DNA of 64,000 nucleotides, from the NCBI RefSeq assembly GCF_022179385.1, contig NZ_BPQS01000009.1, positions 1 to 64,000 of the forward strand, given 5' to 3'. The position numbers and the translations under genes are program-made. This DNA comes from Methylobacterium longum. Lineage in GTDB: Bacteria; Pseudomonadota; Alphaproteobacteria; Rhizobiales; Beijerinckiaceae. This document shows, one piece after another, positions 17,699-25,857 of the stretch. The notes beneath the pieces are model-generated. The model worked only from the letters and a program-made list of their open reading frames with translations, searched no databases and was not told the origin of the DNA. Positions within the stretch are counted from its first letter, which is position 1, and each line of letters begins with the position of its first letter.

Positions 17699-18403
17699 AT
17701 GATCGATGACGCTGCCATGCCGACAGCCGACGCGGGGGCCAGCCCGAACGCGGACGGCTACGCGACGGTGATCGGTCAGCACCTCGCCCTGCCGATCCGC
17801 GAGTATTTCCAGATCGCGGAACGGGAGCCGCTGCCGGCGCATCTCGATGCCCTGTTGGCGCGGTTCGAGGCGGCGGTCGCTGCACATGGTCAGGTCGTGG
17901 CCTTCGATTTCCGCGGCGACATCATCCGGGCATTGCCGGCGCTGCGGACCTTCGCGCTGTCGCTGGTGGGCGACGTGAGCCGGGCCGACGACCTCGTGCA
18001 GGAGACCTTCGTCAAGGCCTGGGCCAACCAGCAACGGTTCCGGCCCGGGACCAACTTCACCGCGTGGTTGTTCACGATCCTGCGCAACCAGTTCTACTCG
18101 GATCTCCGCAAGACGCGGCGCGAGATCGAGGACGTGGACGGGACCCACGCGAGCCAGATGACCAGCCTGTCGGACCAGGAGGATGCCAGCACCCTCAAGG
18201 TTGTCTGGGAGCGGCTCGGCGATCTCCCGGCGGCGCAGCGGCAGGCCCTGCTCCTGGTCGGCGCCGAGGGGCACACCTACGAAGAGGCGGCGACCAAGCT
18301 CGGCTGTCAGGTCGGCACGGTCAAGAGCCGGGTCAGCCGCGCCCGGTCTTCGCTCCTCGACACGCTCGGGGTCGTCGTCGCCGGGCAGGCCCCGGCGCCG
18401 TGA
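17699..18403 (+). CDS. NepR-like domain fused to an EcfG-family ECF sigma factor
   Basis: 234 residues. Residues about 22-58 (IGQHLALPIREYF, then EPLPAHLDALLARFE) follow the pattern of NepR, the anti-sigma factor of the alphaproteobacterial general stress response: I-G, a Tyr, E-P-x-P, then L-L. Residues about 75-225 are an EcfG sigma factor: region 2 with ADDLVQETFVKAW (96-108) and RPGTNFTAWLFTILRN (115-130), then REIEDVDGTHASQ; region 4 with LPAAQRQALLLVGAEG (176-191) and helix-turn-helix GTVKSRVSRAR (206-216). In the standard system NepR and EcfG are separate and PhyR releases the sigma factor. A cis-acting inhibitor would make this sigma factor self-regulated. No phyR or histidine kinase is nearby. 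Start at ATG 17699 with CAGGA upstream; ATG 17717 is possible. Confidence 0.88.
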   Translation: MIDDAAMPTADAGASPNADGYATVIGQHLALPIREYFQIAEREPLPAHLDALLARFEAAVAAHGQVVAFDFRGDIIRALPALRTFALSLVGDVSRADDLVQETFVKAWANQQRFRPGTNFTAWLFTILRNQFYSDLRKTRREIEDVDGTHASQMTSLSDQEDASTLKVVWERLGDLPAAQRQALLLVGAEGHTYEEAATKLGCQVGTVKSRVSRARSSLLDTLGVVVAGQAPAP

Positions 18404-18854
18404 AGGCAGGGGTCTGATCGGACCCTGTCCGCCACGGCAGGGAACGAGGCGCCGACGGCCGTCCCGGGCACGGGTCTGCATCAGGGGTTTCGGACAGTGG
18501 AACCGGTGCCTGCGCCGGACGGTCGTCCGGATCGATCGAACGCGGCCCCATAACCGGCGTCTCGCGGGACCGGCTGCGATCGGGGCATGCGGCATGGCCA
18601 TCGCGACCGCTGCGCCCCGTATCCGGGATCGACCGTGCGCGAGGCACGTCGTCATGCCGGAACGTCTCGGGCCCTGGCCGGCCGCGATCCGGTGCATCGA
18701 GGCCGGCGGGATGCGTCCGGTCGTCGACTCGGGTGCCGACCATGCCCCGCTGTATAGCAGTTTAATGTCGCTTTAAGGTTGTAGTCTGAGAACAGATCGT
18801 CAGTCGCGATGGGACCGTGCTGATATTCGCGCCTGTTCCCGTGCTGCCAATCGG
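18404..18854. other. Intergenic region; holds the chemoreceptor promoter
   Basis: About 450 nt between the sigma factor and the second chemoreceptor. Only the distal part, from about 18750, is AT-enriched and carries the CtrA-type site listed separately. No gene is recognised in the remainder. Confidence 0.5.
18762..18776. promoter_or_regulatory. Perfect CtrA-type box TTAA-N7-TTAA
   Basis: TTAA (18762-18765), seven bases, TTAA (18773-18776), 79 nt upstream of the chemoreceptor start. TTAA-N7-TTAA is the established full CtrA recognition sequence in alphaproteobacteria, where CtrA controls flagellar and chemotaxis genes. Exact matches are improbable by chance in such GC-rich DNA. Binding itself is inference. 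Confidence 0.65.
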
Positions 18855-20546
18855 ATGAACCTCCTCAAAAACCTGAAGCTCCTCGGCAAGCTCGCGATCC
18901 CGGTCGCGATCCTGATCGGCGTGGCGCTGAGTATGGTCTTGCTGGCCCGTGCCAAGCTGAACACGCTGGATCAGAACACCCACGACATCGTCGAGATCAA
19001 TGCGGCCCGCGCCATCCGGGTCCAGCAGCTCGCCTTCGCGGTCGACGAGATGACGATCCGCGACAAGAACGTGATCATCGAGACGGACCCCGCCGTGCTC
19101 GCCCGGCAGGCCAGCCAGTTCGAGGTGAACAAGCGCGAGGCCCTGGCGAAGGCCGATGAACTGATCGCCTTCAGCGGGTCGCCGGAGCGCCGCGCCGTGA
19201 ACGCGGCGATCAAGGACCAGCTGGTGGCGTATGTCGCCTCCGTCGAGAAGGGCATCGGCCTCGGTCTGCGGGGCGACAAGCGGTCGGCCCTGGAGATCTC
19301 GGCGAACACCAGCCGCGTCGTCCGCCTCAAGCTGATCGACGAGCTCAACGCGCGCATCGCCGCCAACCTGCAGGATCTCAAGGACGCGGAGGACAACGCC
19401 TCCGCGGTCGCCGCCTCCGCCACGATGACGCTCACGATCCTGGCCGCGATCGGACTGCTCTCCGCGACCGGCCTCCTGGCCGCCATCGCGGGCTTCGGCG
19501 TCGCCCGGCCGCTGAACGGAATGGCCTCCGCCATGAGCCGCTTGGCGTCCGGTGACCTGGACGTTCCGGTCATCGGCACCGAGCGTCGGGACGAGGTCGG
19601 GTCGCTCGCCCGCTCGCTGCAGGTGTTCAAGGAGAACGCCCTTCAGGCGCGTACCCTCGCGGCTGCCCAGGAGGTGGAGAGCGCGGCCAAGATGCGCCGC
19701 GCCAACGCTCTGGACAGGCTGACCCGGGCCTTCGAGGACAGCGTCTCGGTGCTGACCCAGGGCCTCGCCGGGGCCGCCACCGAGATGGAGGCGACCGCCC
19801 GCGCCATGACGGCCACCGCCGAGGAGACGACGCATCAGAGCGTTTCGGCGGCCGGTGCCGCGCAGCAGACCTCGGCCAACGTGCAGACGGTGGCCGCGGC
19901 CAGCGAGGAGATGTCGGCCTCCGTCGCCGAGATCGTGCATCAGGTGAGCCAGTCGTCCCGCATCGCCGGTCAGGCCGTCGAGACCGCTCACCGGACCGAC
20001 GCGACGGTCCAGCGGCTGACCGGAACCGCCGAGCGTATCAGCTCGGCCGTGTCGCTGATCACCGACATCGCGAGCCAGACCAACCTGCTGGCCTTGAACG
20101 CCACCATCGAGGCGGCCCGGGCCGGCGAGGCGGGCCGCGGCTTCGCCGTGGTGGCGACCGAGGTGAAGGAACTCGCCGGCCAGACCGGCCGGGCGACCGG
20201 CGAGATCGGCGAGCGGATCGCCGAGATCCAGGCCGCCACCCGGGAGGCGGTGTGCGACATCCAGGAGATCGGGCGCGTCATCGGCGAGATGTCGGCCTAC
20301 GCGGCGAGCATCGCGGCCGCCATGGAGGAGCAGGGCGCGGCGACGCAGGAGATCACCCGCAACGTTCAGGAAGCCGCCCGCGGCACCGAGCAGGTCACCC
20401 ACAACATCGGTTCGGTGCGGACGGGCGCCGGCCAGACCAGCGCCGCCGCCACGCAGGTGCTCGGCTCCGCGCAGGAGCTGGCGCGCCATGCGGAGAGCCT
20501 GACCCGGGAGGTCTCCACCTTCCTGGCCGGCGTGAAGGCGGCCTGA
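18855..20546 (+). CDS. Methyl-accepting chemotaxis protein (4-helix-bundle type)
   Basis: 563 residues. TM1 at about 11-31; periplasmic helical region at about 32-187, consistent with a four-helix-bundle ligand domain; TM2 at about 190-216; HAMP at about 217-270; MCP signalling domain to the end with the tip motif [17 protein letters not shown] near 408-424 and [13 protein letters not shown] near 495-507. It does not end in a CheR-docking pentapeptide. Unlike the receptor at 12799-15330 it stops right after the signalling domain and has no globin. It stands alone with its own promoter region. Confidence 0.95.
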   Translation: MNLLKNLKLLGKLAIPVAILIGVALSMVLLARAKLNTLDQNTHDIVEINAARAIRVQQLAFAVDEMTIRDKNVIIETDPAVLARQASQFEVNKREALAKADELIAFSGSPERRAVNAAIKDQLVAYVASVEKGIGLGLRGDKRSALEISANTSRVVRLKLIDELNARIAANLQDLKDAEDNASAVAASATMTLTILAAIGLLSATGLLAAIAGFGVARPLNGMASAMSRLASGDLDVPVIGTERRDEVGSLARSLQVFKENALQARTLAAAQEVESAAKMRRANALDRLTRAFEDSVSVLTQGLAGAATEMEATARAMTATAEETTHQSVSAAGAAQQTSANVQTVAAASEEMSASVAEIVHQVSQSSRIAGQAVETAHRTDATVQRLTGTAERISSAVSLITDIASQTNLLALNATIEAARAGEAGRGFAVVATEVKELAGQTGRATGEIGERIAEIQAATREAVCDIQEIGRVIGEMSAYAASIAAAMEEQGAATQEITRNVQEAARGTEQVTHNIGSVRTGAGQTSAAATQVLGSAQELARHAESLTREVSTFLAGVKAA

Positions 20547-20582
20547 GCCGGCGCTTCATCTGCCCCGTCCTGCCCCACCAGG

Positions 20583-20611
20583 AGCCCGCCCGGCAATCGC
20601 CGCGGCGGGCT
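20583..20611 (+). terminator. Terminator-like hairpin after the chemoreceptor gene
   Basis: AGCCCGCC (20583-20590) pairs with GGCGGGCT (20604-20611) around a 13-nt loop, starting 36 nt after the stop codon. The stem is followed by GCTTCAT, a weak T-containing tail. Plausible intrinsic terminator. Confidence 0.5.
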
Positions 20612-20780
20612 GCTTCATGGCGCACGCCCCTCTCGATCCCCTGCTCCTCCGGGGTCGCCATGAACCGGCAACGTCCGCTCTCACCAGTCCCGCGCGAGGT
20701 TTCGGAGGCGAACTGGACCGGCAACGGCGATCCCGCCGCCCCGGGGTCAATCGCTGCACAAACGGCAGAACGCTGGCTGA

Positions 20781-20909
20781 CCGAAGAAGAAGCAGCCGTT
20801 CTATCAGCCGCCGCGCTTCAAGCGCGTGATCAACTTGGCTTCTGCTGCCGCGGCCGGCATCGACCTGCCGGCAAGCCGCGTCGCGCGGGCCGACGAATTG
20901 ATCGCATGA
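20781..20909 (+). pseudogene. C-terminal remnant of an ABC-type substrate-binding protein (TrpX/PF04392 type)
   Basis: In the 544-nt gap 20547-21090 one frame encodes 42 residues up to a TGA at 20907-20909. Its last 31 residues (RFKRVINLASAAAAGIDLP, then ASRVARADELIA) match the characteristic C-terminus of ABC substrate-binding proteins of the TrpX type, which end with a K-F-x-x-V-I-N-L-K-T-A-x-A-L-G-type strand and A-R-A-D-E-V-I-E. The frame is closed by a TGA immediately upstream (20778-20780) and no start or body of the protein can be found. So this is the tail of a lost gene. The rest of the gap shows no gene apart from the terminator hairpin. Confidence 0.5.
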
Positions 20910-21090
20910 GCGCCGGTCCGCCCGGCAGGGTGCCGGAAGGCGGATCGTCGCGGTTCAATCGCCTGGTTCAGGCTCCCATAGCCGAATCCCGGGTCCGCCG
21001 GCTTCAACCGCCCAGCTCGCCGCACGGCACGTCGCTGTCCTCGCGCCGACGCCGCAGGGGCGTCCACGCGAGAGCGGCGAGCGAACCCTG

Positions 21091-22485
21091 TCAGCCGATC
21101 GGCGGCCGCCGCAGGTGCCAGTCCGTCACCCGCTGGTAGGCCTGCCCGATGCGCAGGGCCATGGCTTCGTCGTAGCCCCGGCAGACGATCTGGAGCGAGA
21201 GCGGCAGCCCGGTGGCGGTGAAGCCGTTCGGCAGTGAGAGCCCGCACAGGTCGAGCAGGTTGCCGAACCGGGTGAAGCGGGACGGCAGGTGCGCCTCGTC
21301 GACCTCCGCGAGCGCCACGGCCGCACATTCCGTCGTCGGTGTCAGCAGGGCGTCGATGCCTTCGACCGCCGCCGCATAATGCAGCTTCATCGCGGCGCGG
21401 CGGTGCAGCGTGGCGAGGTAATCCTGGGCCGGGACCTGCGCGCCGGCCAGGATCCGGGCCCGCACCGCATCACCGAGCGGCGCGGACGGATCCTCCGCCA
21501 GGGCGCCGTTGACGAAATAGGCCTCGGCGTTGGTGATCTGGCTCATCGCCACGCAGTCGCTGAACCGGAACGGCAGGGCGACGTCGACGATCTCGGCCCC
21601 CTGCCCGGCCAGCAGGTCGAGGGCCGCGTCGTAGGCCGCCAGCATGTCCGCGGCGACGCCCTCGCGTTCGGCGGCCGGCATGCGGCCGAGCCGCAGGCCG
21701 CGCACGCCGCGGTTCAGGACTGGCCAGGGCGCGTCCGGTGCGATGCCGCGGGTCGTCGGGTCGCGGAGATCGGGGCCGGAGATCGCCTCGTACAGGAGCG
21801 CGACGTCCTCCACCGTGCGGGCGAGCGGGCCGGGCGTGTCCAGCGTGGTCGAGAGCGGCACGATCCCCCAGGTCGAGACGCGCCCGACCGTCACCTTGAG
21901 GCCCGTCAGCCCGCAGAAGGCGGCCGGCAGGCGCACCGATCCGCCGGTGTCGGTGCCGATGCCCCAGGGCGCCATCCGGGCGGCCACGGCGACGCCGGTG
22001 CCGCTGCTCGACCCGCCCGGCGTGCGCGGGGTCTCGGGATCCCAGGGGTTCCGGGGCGTGCCGAGATGCTGGTTGGTGCCCCAGCCGCCATAGGCGAACT
22101 CCACCGTATGGGTCTTGCCCAGCACGATCATGCCCTGGCCGATGAGGCGCCGGGCGATCGTGGCCGTGCGCGCGGCCCGGCGTGCGCGGTGGGCCGCCGA
22201 GCCGCCCATGGTGATCCGGCCTTCGAGGTCGATCAGGTCCTTGAGCACCACGGGCACCCCGTGGAGCGGTCCCACCCCGTGCCCCGACCGGATCGCCCGG
22301 TCGGCGCCCTCGGCGGCGAGGCGCGCGTCGGCGGACAGGACCTCCGTAAAAGCCTGGAGCTTCGGTTCCAGCCGGTCGATCCGGCCGAGCAGCGCGTCCA
22401 CCGCGTCGACCGGGGAGAGCGTCCGCGCCTGGATCGCGCGGCCGAGTTCGGCGGCGGAGGCGAATGCGGGATCGATGTCGGACAT
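21091..22485 (-). CDS. Amidase (amidase-signature family)
   Basis: 464 residues, start ATG at 22485, 5 nt after the stop of the substrate-binding protein gene, so the two form an operon. The Ser-cisSer-Lys triad is visible: Lys82 in VVLKDL, the cis-Ser in GGSSSG (157-162), and the nucleophile Ser183 in GTDTGGSVRLPA. The length is normal for the family, which hydrolyses amides to acid and ammonia. Cytosolic (no signal). Substrate unknown; the neighbouring importer component suggests an imported amide or peptide. Confidence 0.92.
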   Translation of the reverse strand: MSDIDPAFASAAELGRAIQARTLSPVDAVDALLGRIDRLEPKLQAFTEVLSADARLAAEGADRAIRSGHGVGPLHGVPVVLKDLIDLEGRITMGGSAAHRARRAARTATIARRLIGQGMIVLGKTHTVEFAYGGWGTNQHLGTPRNPWDPETPRTPGGSSSGTGVAVAARMAPWGIGTDTGGSVRLPAAFCGLTGLKVTVGRVSTWGIVPLSTTLDTPGPLARTVEDVALLYEAISGPDLRDPTTRGIAPDAPWPVLNRGVRGLRLGRMPAAEREGVAADMLAAYDAALDLLAGQGAEIVDVALPFRFSDCVAMSQITNAEAYFVNGALAEDPSAPLGDAVRARILAGAQVPAQDYLATLHRRAAMKLHYAAAVEGIDALLTPTTECAAVALAEVDEAHLPSRFTRFGNLLDLCGLSLPNGFTATGLPLSLQIVCRGYDEAMALRIGQAYQRVTDWHLRRPPIG

Positions 22486-22490
22486 GGATC

Positions 22491-24092
22491 TTACTGCACG
22501 CTGACGAGGGTGAGATCCACGAACCAGGATTGCGGCGAGACGAAGCCGTGGATCTTCTTGGACATCCCGCGGGGATTGAGGTCGTGGACGACGAACAGCC
22601 AGGGCGGATCGTCCACGAGGCGCTCGTGGGCGGCTTTGGTCTGCGCGTCGATCACCTTAGCGTCGGTGGTCTCGGCGAGGGCCTTCAGGGCCGCGTTGAA
22701 CGCCTCGTCCTTCCAGGTGGGGAAATTGAAGCCGTTCGGCGGAAGCCGGTCGTCCGCGAAGTAGCGGGCCATGACGGCGACGTCCGAGGAGGGGGAGGAG
22801 ACATTGAGCGCCATCGAGCCCTGGAGGCTCGGCGCGTCCGGCAGCGCCCGGCTGGAGTTCAACAGCACCTGCCATTCGACCACGTTGAAGGTCACGTCGA
22901 CGTTGCAGGCCTGCTTGAGGTTCTCCTGCAGGTACTCGTTCATCGGCATCGGCAGCATCTGGCCGGAGCCGGAGGACGAGATCATCACCTTGAAGCTCAA
23001 GGGCTTCTTGTCGGTGAAGCCGGCCTCGGCGAGGAGCGCTTTCCCCTTGGCGGCGTCGAACGTGTAACGGTTCTTCGGCGCGCCGAAATTCGGGTCCCTG
23101 TCGTTGAGCCAGCCCGAGGCCGGCTCCGCCGTCCCGTTCAGCAACTCGACGATGCCGGCGCGGTCGATGCAGTAGTTCAGGGCCTGCCGGACGCGCACGT
23201 CCTTCAGCGGGCTGTCCTTGGCGCCGATGTTGAAGAAGTACGGCCAGACATGCGGGTACGAGCCCGTGGTGATGGTGAAGCCCGCCTGTTTGAGCGACGG
23301 AATCGCGTCGGGCGCCGGCACCTCGATCCAGTCGACCTGACCGGATCGCAGCGCCGCCACCCGGGCATTCGCCTCCGGGATCGGCATCAGCCGGACCTTG
23401 TCGACCTTGGCCTTCCGGTCCGGATCCCAGTAGCCGTCGTTCCGGGCGAGATCGACCGCCTCGCGCGGGGCGACGCGGGTGATCTTGAACGGTCCGGTCC
23501 CGGCCGCCGGCAGGGCCGCCACCTTGCTCCAGTCGCGCCCCGCCTTCTCGAAGGAGGTCGGCGAGGTGAACAGCAGGTAGACGACCATGTAGGGGAAGTA
23601 CGAGGCGGCCTGGGTGGTGGTGATCTGGACCGTGGCGTCGTCGATCTTCCGGTAGCTGCCGACCAGCGGTGCCCGGGCGCGGGTGATGCCGGCGCCCTGG
23701 GCCTCGAATTGCGGGCTGTCGTTCCTGTAGTAGCGGTCGAGGTTCCAGATCACCGCGTCGGCGTTGAAGGGAGTTCCGTCATGGAACAGGACGCCCTGAC
23801 GCAGGTGGAAGGTCCAGACCGCCTTGTCGTTCGGATCCTGCTCCCAGCGCTCGGCCAGGGCCGGGACCAGTCCGGCGAGCTGGGTGGTGCTCTTCAGGTC
23901 CCACTGCACCAGCCCCTCGAAGATCGGGTAGCCGAGGAAGCGCATGCCCTCGAAGCCGTTGTTGGGCATGCCCGTGGTCGTCGGAATGTCGGTCGCCGTC
24001 ATGGCGATGCGCAACACGCTCTCGGCGCTGGCCGGTCCCGTCAGGACGACCGTTCCGGCGAGGGCGGCGACAATCAGGCGGCGAACTGTCAT
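22491..24092 (-). CDS. ABC transporter substrate-binding protein, family 5 (peptide/opine/nickel type)
   Basis: 533 residues from the ATG at 24092 with GGAAG upstream. Residues 1-23 (MTVRRLIVAALAGTVVLTG, ending ASA) are a clear signal peptide, so the protein is periplasmic. Typical family-5 features: E-G-L-V-Q-W-D near 60, LAERWEQDPNDKAVWTFHLR near 85-105 followed by V-L-F-H-D-G-T-P-F, then N-D-x-Y-W-D-P-D and F-N-I-G-A-K-D-S-P-L with R-Q-A-L-N-Y. No permease or ATPase genes are adjacent, so the receptor must use components encoded elsewhere. Divergent from the TPP-enzyme operon across a 196-nt promoter region. Confidence 0.92.
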   Translation of the reverse strand: MTVRRLIVAALAGTVVLTGPASAESVLRIAMTATDIPTTTGMPNNGFEGMRFLGYPIFEGLVQWDLKSTTQLAGLVPALAERWEQDPNDKAVWTFHLRQGVLFHDGTPFNADAVIWNLDRYYRNDSPQFEAQGAGITRARAPLVGSYRKIDDATVQITTTQAASYFPYMVVYLLFTSPTSFEKAGRDWSKVAALPAAGTGPFKITRVAPREAVDLARNDGYWDPDRKAKVDKVRLMPIPEANARVAALRSGQVDWIEVPAPDAIPSLKQAGFTITTGSYPHVWPYFFNIGAKDSPLKDVRVRQALNYCIDRAGIVELLNGTAEPASGWLNDRDPNFGAPKNRYTFDAAKGKALLAEAGFTDKKPLSFKVMISSSGSGQMLPMPMNEYLQENLKQACNVDVTFNVVEWQVLLNSSRALPDAPSLQGSMALNVSSPSSDVAVMARYFADDRLPPNGFNFPTWKDEAFNAALKALAETTDAKVIDAQTKAAHERLVDDPPWLFVVHDLNPRGMSKKIHGFVSPQSWFVDLTLVSVQ

Positions 24093-24129
24093 GGGCTTCC
24101 ATTCGTCGAGGCTGCGGCGCGGCAACCGC

Positions 24130-24163
24130 GACTCCTGCGCGAATCCCGTGCCAGTCAGGAGTC
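24130..24163. promoter_or_regulatory. 8-bp inverted repeat operator candidate between divergent catabolic operons
   Basis: GACTCCTG (24130-24137) and CAGGAGTC (24156-24163) are a perfect inverted pair with an 18-nt spacer, lying between the leftward substrate-binding protein/amidase operon and the rightward TPP-enzyme operon. An AT-rich patch at about 24229-24246 probably belongs to a promoter. A shared operator would coordinate both operons. The regulator is not in the window. Confidence 0.5.
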
Positions 24164-24288
24164 TAGGCCCCGCTTCAGGCGAAGAGGAGGTGTCAGGCTC
24201 CGCCCCTTGCGCGTCGCGTCGCCTGCGCCACGATAATAAAAAATTCGAGTCGCCGGCCAGGCTGGGCCGGACCGTGAGGGAGCCGCCC

Positions 24289-25857
24289 GTGAGCGATGGA
24301 ACGCCGAGCACCATGAACGGGGCCGAGAGCCTGGTCCGGACCCTCGTGGACGGCGGGGTCGAGGTCTGCTTCACCAATCCCGGCACCTCGGAGATGCACT
24401 TCGTCGCCGCCCTCGACCGGGTCGAGGGCATGCGCTGCGTCCTGTTCCTGTTCGAGGGCGGGGCGACCGGTGCGGCGGACGGCTACGCCCGCATGGCCGA
24501 CAAGCCGGCCTCGACGCTGCTCCACCTCGGGCCCGGCCTCGCCAACGGTCTGGCCAACCTCCACAACGCCAAGAAGGCGCGCACGCCGGTCGTCAACATC
24601 GTCGGCGAGCATGCGACCTACCACCGGGAATACAATGCGCCGCTGACCTCGGATATCGAGGGGCTGGCCCGGCCGATGTCGTCCTGGGTGCGGACCGGCA
24701 TGAGCGCCGGCGAGATCGGTCCGGACGGCGCCGCCGCCATCGCGGCCGCCCGGACCGCCCCGGGGCAGGTCGCCACCCTGATCCTGCCGGCCAACACCGC
24801 CTGGGATCCCGGCACCGGTCCGGCGCCGGTGCCCGCCATCCCCGAGCGGGCGCGGGCGAGCGACGAGGCCGTCGCGGCGGCCGTCGAGGCGCTCCGGAGC
24901 GGCGAGCCGGTGCTCCTGCATCTCGGTGACCGGGCGGTGCGGAACGAGGGTCGGGTGCTCGCCGACCGGATCGCCCGCAAGACCGGCGCGCAGATCATGG
25001 CGATGACGTCCAATTCGCGGATCGACCGCGGCGCCGGCACCGTGCCGGTCGAGCGCCTGCCCTACCCGATCGACCAGGGCATCGCGGCGCTGAAGGACTT
25101 CCGCCACGTCATCCTGATCGGCGCGACCCCGCCGGTGGGGTTCTTCGCCTATCCCGGCAAGCCGAGCCTGCTGGCGCCCGAGGGCAGCACGACGATCACG
25201 CTGGCCACCCCCGAGGAGGACCAGATCGACGCCCTGGAGCGGCTCGCCGAGGCGGTCGCGGCCCCGCCGGCGGGGCCGGTTTCCGTCGCCCCGCGCCCGA
25301 AGCTCCCGACCGGCGGCCCTCTTGACCAGGACACGATCGGGCAAGTGCTCGGCGCGCTGATCCCGGAGGGCGCCGTGATCTGCGACGAATCGATCACCAC
25401 GGGCCGCAACTTCTTCGCCCTGACCCGGGATGCGGCGCCCCATACGTGGCTGCAGCTCAGCGGCGGCTCGATCGGGCTGGGCATCCCGATGGCGACCGGC
25501 GCGGCCGTGGCCTGTCCCGACAGCAAGGTGATCAACCTCCAGGCCGACGGCAGCGGGCTCTACACGGTCCAGGCGCTCTGGACCCAGGCCCGCGAGCACC
25601 TCGACGTGGTGACGCTGGTCTGGTCGAACCGCTCCTACGCGATCCTGCGGGCGGAACTCGCCAATGTCGGCGCGCTCAACCCCGGCCCGAAGGCGCTCAG
25701 CATGCTGAGCCTCGACGAGCCGGCGGTGGACTGGGTGAGCCTCGCCAAGGGGTTCGGGGTCGAGGGGGTGCGCGTCGAGACGCTGCCCGACTTCATCGCG
25801 GCGTTCCAGCACGCGCTGGCCACCAAAGGTCCGCACCTCATCGAAGTGGCTCTGTGA
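24289..25857 (+). CDS. Thiamine-pyrophosphate enzyme, acetolactate synthase large-subunit-like
   Basis: 522 residues from the GTG at 24289, which has GAGGGAG 6 nt upstream; ATG 24313 is the alternative. N-terminal TPP-binding domain with the catalytic Glu in LFEGGATGAADGYARM (about 47-62); central domain at about 180-330; C-terminal TPP domain with SGGSIGLGIPMATGAA near 395-410 and the Mg/TPP motif ADGSG near 425 followed by A-L-W-T-Q-A-R-E. The family includes acetolactate synthases and 2-oxoacid decarboxylases such as benzoylformate decarboxylase. It has no FAD-type hallmark I can point to and sits in a catabolic operon, so a decarboxylase role is more likely than valine synthesis. First gene of the operon. 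Confidence 0.85.
   Translation: MSDGTPSTMNGAESLVRTLVDGGVEVCFTNPGTSEMHFVAALDRVEGMRCVLFLFEGGATGAADGYARMADKPASTLLHLGPGLANGLANLHNAKKARTPVVNIVGEHATYHREYNAPLTSDIEGLARPMSSWVRTGMSAGEIGPDGAAAIAAARTAPGQVATLILPANTAWDPGTGPAPVPAIPERARASDEAVAAAVEALRSGEPVLLHLGDRAVRNEGRVLADRIARKTGAQIMAMTSNSRIDRGAGTVPVERLPYPIDQGIAALKDFRHVILIGATPPVGFFAYPGKPSLLAPEGSTTITLATPEEDQIDALERLAEAVAAPPAGPVSVAPRPKLPTGGPLDQDTIGQVLGALIPEGAVICDESITTGRNFFALTRDAAPHTWLQLSGGSIGLGIPMATGAAVACPDSKVINLQADGSGLYTVQALWTQAREHLDVVTLVWSNRSYAILRAELANVGALNPGPKALSMLSLDEPAVDWVSLAKGFGVEGVRVETLPDFIAAFQHALATKGPHLIEVAL

Noticed and set aside
18499..18523. GGAAC-N16-CGGT as an EcfG-type promoter
   Set aside because: The -10 part should be CGTT; the sequence lies 330 nt from the next gene and the CtrA-linked AT-rich region is a better promoter.
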